Shown one piece after another: positions 7,654-11,521 of a stretch of DNA of 11,521 nucleotides. The notes under the pieces were generated by a model, which saw only the letters and a list, made by a program, of their open reading frames with translations, had not been told where the DNA came from and did not search any database. The DNA is taken from contig JABHYP010000046.1 of the NCBI GenBank assembly GCA_018656855.1, positions 1-11,521 of the forward strand, written 5' to 3'. Numbering within the stretch: position 1 is the stretch's first letter; the number at the start of each line of letters is the position of its first letter. The translations under genes and the position numbers were made by a program. Source of the stretch: Candidatus Latescibacterota bacterium. Its GTDB lineage: Bacteria > Latescibacterota > Latescibacteria > Latescibacterales > Latescibacteraceae.

Positions 7654-7749
7654 AGTGAAAATCCGCCCTATTCGTGTTATTCCAGTAATTTATTTTATAT
7701 TATTTCCTTTTTAAATGCACAAAAGTCAATTGATATATTTTATTAATCT

Positions 7750-7792
7750 GACATTCCTGTCTGATCATCATAATAGAGCAGACAAGAATGTC
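7750..7792. repeat. 14-bp inverted repeat made of two small palindromes (REP-like)
   Basis: GACATTCCTGTCTG (7750-7763) faces CAGACAAGAATGTC (7779-7792) with one mismatch. Each arm is itself a small hairpin: GACA-TTCC-TGTC, and CAGACA-AGAA-TGTCTG reaching 7794. The layout resembles dispersed REP-type palindromes. It lies between convergent genes and could also act as a two-way transcription stop. No second copy occurs in this window. Confidence 0.45.
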
Positions 7793-7825
7793 TGTTACTA
7801 TGTTTTTATTTTAAATAAATTATAT

Positions 7826-8056
7826 TTACTTTTTTCTTAAATTATTAAACTCATCAAGTGAAAGTCCGGCTTGACGAAGTATTGCTTTTAATGTACCCTT
7901 GGCAATTTCCCGATGGTCGACAACGGTCAGGCGTCGGTAAGGTGGATTTTCATTTCGCAGTATGATATGGCGTCATGTTTGATGATCAATACAATACCCA
8001 ATTTTTCTCAGAATCTTGCAAATTTCTTTACCGGATAGAACTGGAAGTTTACTCAA
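7826..8056 (-). pseudogene. hicA: HicA mRNA interferase toxin gene broken by an in-frame TGA
   Basis: Reading the minus strand from a TTG at 8056, which overlaps the hicB stop (TTGA), gives 76 codons of clear HicA: start SKLPVLSGKEICKILRKIGY, middle RHIILRNENPPYRRLTVVDH, end LRQAGLSLDEFNNLRKK, then TAA at 7826-7828. Length is normal for the family (about 60-80 aa). HicA is a small double-stranded-RNA-binding-fold ribonuclease that cleaves mRNA and is held in check by HicB. Codon 28 (bases 7973-7975) is TGA, where HicA proteins usually have Gly of a G-S-H motif; the next codon is CGC (Arg) and the catalytic-type His remains. GGA to TGA would need a single change. No start codon is well placed to restart downstream of the stop, so toxin activity should be lost. 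A sequencing error is the main alternative. Confidence 0.8.
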
Positions 8057-8265
8057 AGAGAAATCTCCACAATTTCTTCTTCGATAGATGGAGGAATAGG
8101 CTCATTATGTTTCTTCAGGCTTATTAAAAAACCCTTAATTGCGTCCTGGATATTTTCAAGAGATTCTTTACGAGTTTTTCCCTGAGAAATACAACCAGGT
8201 AGTGAAGGACATTCAGAAACAAAAATTCCATCTTCATCCTGTTCAATTAGAATTCTGTATCGCAT
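8053..8265 (-). CDS. hicB: HicB-family antitoxin
   Basis: A 70-aa protein starting at ATG 8265 with AAGG eight bases upstream. The sequence MRYRILIEQDEDGIFVSECPS followed by LPGC and a helix (KTRKESLENIQDAIKGFL) is the typical short HicB/UPF0150 fold, a degraded RNase H-like domain that caps the toxin HicA. No separate DNA-binding domain is present, as in the shorter HicB forms. It precedes hicA on the same strand and overlaps it by four bases, the usual coupling in antitoxin-first loci. The antitoxin frame is intact while the toxin is interrupted. Confidence 0.88.
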   Translation of the reverse strand: MRYRILIEQDEDGIFVSECPSLPGCISQGKTRKESLENIQDAIKGFLISLKKHNEPIPPSIEEEIVEISL

Positions 8266-8320
8266 TGCTTATTACCTTTTTTATATAAAATATTATTACA
8301 TAATTCTTATTCCAGAAAAT

Positions 8321-8348
8321 AATATATGAAAAAATCATTAAAATTCAA
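8321..8348 (-). promoter_or_regulatory. Probable promoter of hicBA
   Basis: On the minus strand TTGAAT (8343-8348) is followed after 16 bases by TATATT (8321-8326). Transcription would begin near 8314, about 50 bases before hicB. An 8-bp AT-only inverted repeat, 8290-8297 with 8318-8325, spans the -10 and start region and could be an autoregulatory site, though its low complexity makes that weak. Confidence 0.45.
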
Positions 8349-8360
8349 CAAAATAATGAA

Positions 8361-8463
8361 CTCTCCCCAGCCCAAGGAGCGGGGTATCTCGTTGTCTCGC
8401 TTTGGTTCGTCAATAATAAGGAAAAGATTTGTTTATACTCATCCCGCGACGCAAGCATCGGGA
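8361..8463. repeat. Two GC-rich imperfect hairpins in AT-rich spacer (REP-like)
   Basis: CCCC (8365-8368) with GGGG (8381-8384), plus inner GC pairs, forms one imperfect hairpin. TCCCG (8442-8446) with CGGGA (8459-8463) forms a second about 60 bases later. The GC-rich block stands out from AT-rich flanks. A 69-codon frame across it (8326-8535) runs into the end of the methyltransferase gene on the other strand and looks spurious. The block is probably a dispersed noncoding repeat; the second hairpin may also help end the methyltransferase transcript. Confidence 0.35.
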
Positions 8464-8498
8464 AATTCAATATTAAAATACACAAAAGCAAACTCTTC

Positions 8499-9779
8499 TC
8501 ACATTCTCCTCAATTTCACCACCGTCTCGATATGAAAAGTGTGCGGGAACATGTCAATCGGCACAACCCGTTCAATCGAGTACCCTGTCTCTGAAAACAT
8601 CTTGATATCACGTGCTAGAGTCGTTGGATTGCAGGAAACGTAAACGATAGCGCGTGCGCCGAAAACGCTTGCAGCTTCAACAGTTTCCCTGCCGAGACCC
8701 TGCCGTGGTGGGTCAAGAATGAGGAGGTCTGCATGTCCGATGGTATGCACTGCAGCGTGTGTGTCTTTCTCATGGGCTGTAAAGGCGGTAAATCCCATTT
8801 CACGGGCATTATACAAACTATCCTTGACCGCTGTTCGCGAAAGGTCGTATAGATGAATGGACGTATCCAATGGCGCAGCGCTCAGAGAAAACAGACCTAC
8901 TCCTCCGTACCCGTCCACAATAATGTCTGAGGATTCGATATCAAGCATTTCGCTGACAAGTCCTGTCAATTTCTCGGTCTGTGCAGCATTGACCTGGAAA
9001 AACGAACGCTCTGAGATTCTGAACCGTTTTTCTCCGATGCGCTCATAACGGTAGCTTTTGCCGTAATTACGCACATGATGCGACGGGCTTGGCAGATAGC
9101 GGATACCGGCAAGGCCGGGAATACTTTCAAGCATCCTCTTGGCCGGTGCGGTCAGATCGCTATTTTCAAACGTGGTGATGCCGATTACAGACGAGGGATG
9201 ATTCTGCGAAGCATGTATTGATAGTTCGCGGATGTGAATTCCGGGATAATGCTCAGCAAACAGCTCTATCACGTTTGATGCGATCGAATTGATCCTGTCA
9301 CAGGCGACTGGGCAGTTATCAATATCGATTATATTGTGGGAGCGTCGTCCGTAATAACCGAAAACGACGCCTTTCCCCGTAACCGCGGCAGGATATCGCA
9401 CGGATGTTCTGTATCCCCTGTCGATTGGCGACGGCAGACAGGGTTCAATTTCCGCATCGTCAATACCGCTGATACGTCGCAGCGATTCCTCCACTATGGC
9501 CTGTTTCCATCTGAGCTGTTCGGAATATGAAACCGCTTGCCACTGGCATCCTCCGCATCGTGATGCAAGAGGACAGAACGGTGTGACACGTTCCGGCGAG
9601 GGAGAGACCAGTTCCTCGATAACACCCCGAAGAAAAGAGCCTTTATCCTCCCGTACGCTTACACGAATAACATCACCCGGAACACCGTCGGGAACGAATA
9701 TTACTTTTTCACCGAGGCGGCCTACAGCGTCTCCACCATAAGCAAGGGAATTTAAGAGAATCGTTTCAGAAGGCGGCAT
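8499..9779 (-). CDS. rlmD: 23S rRNA (uracil-C5)-methyltransferase, RlmD/TrmA family
   Basis: A complete 426-aa enzyme that methylates C5 of a uridine using S-adenosylmethionine, most likely in 23S rRNA. Order of parts: an N-terminal TRAM RNA-binding domain (about 1-55, LAYGGDAVGRL); a [4Fe-4S] cluster site C69, C75, C78 (CPLASRCGGC) and C156 (DNCPVAC), spaced as in E. coli RumA; and a Rossmann methyltransferase domain with the SAM motif (DGYGGVGLFSL), LDPPRQGL, nucleophile C383 in SCNPTTLARD and catalytic-base-type E418 in HIETV. The SAM motif has Gly where many relatives have Cys (DLYCG). Start ATG 9779 fits the TRAM domain although the ribosome site is weak. RlmD (U1939) is the best guess; RlmC or a dual-specific RlmCD-like role cannot be excluded. 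The gene begins 44 bp after the heparinase-like gene on the same strand. Confidence 0.9.
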   Translation of the reverse strand: MPPSETILLNSLAYGGDAVGRLGEKVIFVPDGVPGDVIRVSVREDKGSFLRGVIEELVSPSPERVTPFCPLASRCGGCQWQAVSYSEQLRWKQAIVEESLRRISGIDDAEIEPCLPSPIDRGYRTSVRYPAAVTGKGVVFGYYGRRSHNIIDIDNCPVACDRINSIASNVIELFAEHYPGIHIRELSIHASQNHPSSVIGITTFENSDLTAPAKRMLESIPGLAGIRYLPSPSHHVRNYGKSYRYERIGEKRFRISERSFFQVNAAQTEKLTGLVSEMLDIESSDIIVDGYGGVGLFSLSAAPLDTSIHLYDLSRTAVKDSLYNAREMGFTAFTAHEKDTHAAVHTIGHADLLILDPPRQGLGRETVEAASVFGARAIVYVSCNPTTLARDIKMFSETGYSIERVVPIDMFPHTFHIETVVKLRRM

Positions 9780-9823
9780 GTTTAATAATTTCGTGACAGT
9801 TTAACTTATATAAAGAAATACTT

Positions 9824-11521
9824 TTATTTCGTAGATATTTCCATAACCACACTCCCCGGAACCAGGCGTGTCAATGATTCTTTCCCCCTGTAGTGAACAC
9901 GTATCATCGGCGGTTGACCTGTCCAGCGGATGGGGATTGCGCCGTTCTCGTCTGTGGAGCCGATAAAACGGGCATCTCTGTATACACGAGCCAGATTGAC
10001 CGGTTCTCCACGTTCATCATCAACTTTAAGACCGGTGACAAATGTCTGCCGTTCAATAGAAATATTCCCGGACAACAATCCACTTAACCGCATCTCGCCA
10101 GCGTGAAGTTTAAATTCACCTTTAGAGAAAGTTAAAATATTATTGTCAGCGGTCATTAAATATCCGGAATCCTGAGTTTCAGAGTAGTAAATAGACATGG
10201 GCGAGGCGGCCTGTATTGTTTCTGTCCCGATTTGAATGAACATACAGTCGAAAGCATACAGCGTTCTGCCATCGCTATTTGTAATATATACCGAGAGGTT
10301 AGCATCAGTCCATGATGTAACTCCGGCTTTAATCTCCCAGTTTGTCGTGGGGTCTGCAAATGAGAAAAAATCTGGTTCTATTCTGTCAATATCGAAAAGA
10401 TACGACTCTCCGGTCTTACGCGGCAGAAGCAGAGTGAAAAAATCTCTGGAAGCCGGATGTCGCACTCTTATCCGCGAGGGTTTTCTATAAGCTCTATCCG
10501 GGTAAGGCTCAATCTCGAATGTTTGGGGTACGGAAGCCAGGGCTTTCCATGAGTCTGACCATGAAACCGGAATAGAACTTACCAGACCGCTTACGGAATC
10601 GGTGCTTAGAAAAGAATTAGTACCGGTTATCAGTTGCTGCCAGGAATCCGGGGTGATCATATTGGGTTCATTCCAGACGGAATCATTGTGCAGTGCCAGT
10701 TTGAAGTCATCTTCTTTCAGGTAAACGGCGCAGTCGCCGACAGTAAGCGGCACCGGAATAATACCTTCTTCGGAAATACCGCCCGACAGCCATTTCTGCG
10801 GAGACCGGTTCATCACTATAACGAAGCCGCCTTCCCGAATGTAGTCCTTGATTTTCCATCCAAACTCGCACAAGGCGCGGTCTTGCGTAGCGGAAGTGGA
10901 ATCCCCGACCGCCAGAAAACTGTAGCGGGACAGGTTTTCTGTGCTTATTTTTTCATAATCGAGTATTTCGTAAGGTATTCCCAGTTGAGTAAGCGTTTGT
11001 CTGAAAAAACTGTTTCCGGTAATAAGTCCGGCGAGTGTCGGTTTGCCTTTTTGCGATAAGATGTTCTGAAAAACCTCCGTCACAAACTTGTTTCCGCCAG
11101 AATCCGCATGGTTGAACAGGTCCATGCACAAAAACACTATCATACCTTCACCGTATTCCGTGCGCATCACAAGAGGCCAGTCCCACGTGATTTTCTCTGG
11201 GTATTGTTCGGTTATAAGGTCAAGCGTTGCATCCCCGGCAAAGTAAACCTGTAGATCGATATCTTGTTTTGTTTCGACATGCAGCACATTATCTTCCGCC
11301 CAGGTGTTTTGTGCCGGAACCCAGAGATTCCATTCGAGTGGAATTGAAGATTCGACCTGATCCCAGATAAGCAGTGCATCGGGCTTGAGGAAAAGGAAGT
11401 GACGGTAATGTGAAGATGCAGGCATATCACTTTTCGAAAGACGGACAGGCCCGGAAACGTAATCAACCATATCCGTAGGAAAAAACTGACTTATCCCGTC
11501 AGGATAAAAATCCGAGGGCAC
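9824..11521 (-). CDS. Heparinase II/III-like large protein, C-terminal 565 residues only
   Basis: The frame runs open past the right edge, so the N-terminus is missing and residue numbers here count from the window edge. Residues 39-69 (HYRHFLFLKPDALLIWDQVES and onward) match the beta-sandwich after the helical barrel of heparinase II/III-type polysaccharide lyases. Residues 163-245 look like an alpha/beta glutamine-amidotransferase-like or ThuA-like fold (LAGLITGNSFF, FLAVGDST, YIREGGFVIVMNRS) without an obvious catalytic triad. A long beta-rich stretch follows. The last 70 residues (from GLKVDDERGEPVNLARVY, with STDENG) look like a carboxypeptidase-regulatory-type beta sandwich. The whole suggests a secreted or surface polysaccharide-processing protein, but the signal peptide and catalytic Tyr/His region lie outside the window. 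Lyase activity is inferred from family only. No sorting domain is recognised at the C-terminus. Confidence 0.65.
   Translation of the reverse strand: MPSDFYPDGISQFFPTDMVDYVSGPVRLSKSDMPASSHYRHFLFLKPDALLIWDQVESSIPLEWNLWVPAQNTWAEDNVLHVETKQDIDLQVYFAGDATLDLITEQYPEKITWDWPLVMRTEYGEGMIVFLCMDLFNHADSGGNKFVTEVFQNILSQKGKPTLAGLITGNSFFRQTLTQLGIPYEILDYEKISTENLSRYSFLAVGDSTSATQDRALCEFGWKIKDYIREGGFVIVMNRSPQKWLSGGISEEGIIPVPLTVGDCAVYLKEDDFKLALHNDSVWNEPNMITPDSWQQLITGTNSFLSTDSVSGLVSSIPVSWSDSWKALASVPQTFEIEPYPDRAYRKPSRIRVRHPASRDFFTLLLPRKTGESYLFDIDRIEPDFFSFADPTTNWEIKAGVTSWTDANLSVYITNSDGRTLYAFDCMFIQIGTETIQAASPMSIYYSETQDSGYLMTADNNILTFSKGEFKLHAGEMRLSGLLSGNISIERQTFVTGLKVDDERGEPVNLARVYRDARFIGSTDENGAIPIRWTGQPPMIRVHYRGKESLTRLVPGSVVMEISTK

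Noticed and set aside
7626..7792. A CRISPR array or tandem repeat in the AT-rich spacer
   Set aside because: Only two unrelated inverted repeats are present, with no regular spacing or repeated unit.
7973..7975. Selenocysteine or reassigned TGA in hicA
   Set aside because: The position is normally Gly, other genes here end at TGA, and no SECIS-like hairpin is apparent directly downstream; a nonsense mutation or error is simpler.
8326..8535. A 69-codon plus-strand frame between hicB and the methyltransferase gene
   Set aside because: No recognisable protein, no good ribosome site, covers hairpin-rich DNA and overlaps the opposite-strand methyltransferase end; treated as noncoding.
10634..11059. 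A 141-codon plus-strand frame opposite the heparinase-like gene
   Set aside because: No known motifs, no ribosome site, and the opposite frame is continuous and domain-bearing.

Overview
The window looks like chromosomal DNA of a bacterium. GC content is moderate, the code is the standard one (TGA works as a stop at the ends of several genes), Shine-Dalgarno sites are of the GGAG/AAGG type, and sigma-70-like promoters can be picked out. An exported bicupin, a heparinase II/III-like protein, a CxxCH/PD40/TPR protein and a corrinoid-type methyltransferase together suggest an uncultured or environmental lineage with anaerobic and polysaccharide-degrading habits, perhaps in the FCB superphylum or a nearby candidate phylum. 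That placement is inference; no rRNA or tRNA gene is present to fix it.

Layout. 1-1477 (+): the 3' part of a methyltetrahydrofolate:corrinoid-type methyltransferase, a possible 25-codon leftover ORF, and a complete HpcH/HpaI-family aldolase. 1636-3508 (-): an exported two-domain cupin protein, preceded on its strand by an HD-domain phosphohydrolase. 3509-3900: an AT-rich divergent intergenic region with a recognisable promoter. 3901-6180 (+): a membrane-anchored protein joining a single CxxCH haem-type motif, PD40/TolB-like repeats and about seven TPRs, closed by a strong intrinsic terminator at 6235-6271. 6409-7593 (+): a 394-aa protein that reads as three successive RidA/YjgF-like units, with its own promoter. 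7594-8498: an AT-rich region with palindromes and a HicBA toxin-antitoxin locus whose toxin gene is broken by an in-frame TGA just before the usual catalytic histidine. 8499-9779 (-): a TRAM-domain 23S rRNA uracil-C5 methyltransferase of the RlmD/TrmA family. 9824-11521 (-): the 3' part of a large heparinase II/III-like protein that runs off the window.

There is no single large operon here. The genes form several short transcription units. The methyltransferase and aldolase may share one-carbon or carbonyl catabolism, but their 147-bp spacing makes this uncertain. The most unusual items are the single-chain triple RidA-like protein, the CxxCH-PD40-TPR membrane protein, and the antitoxin kept beside a dead toxin.
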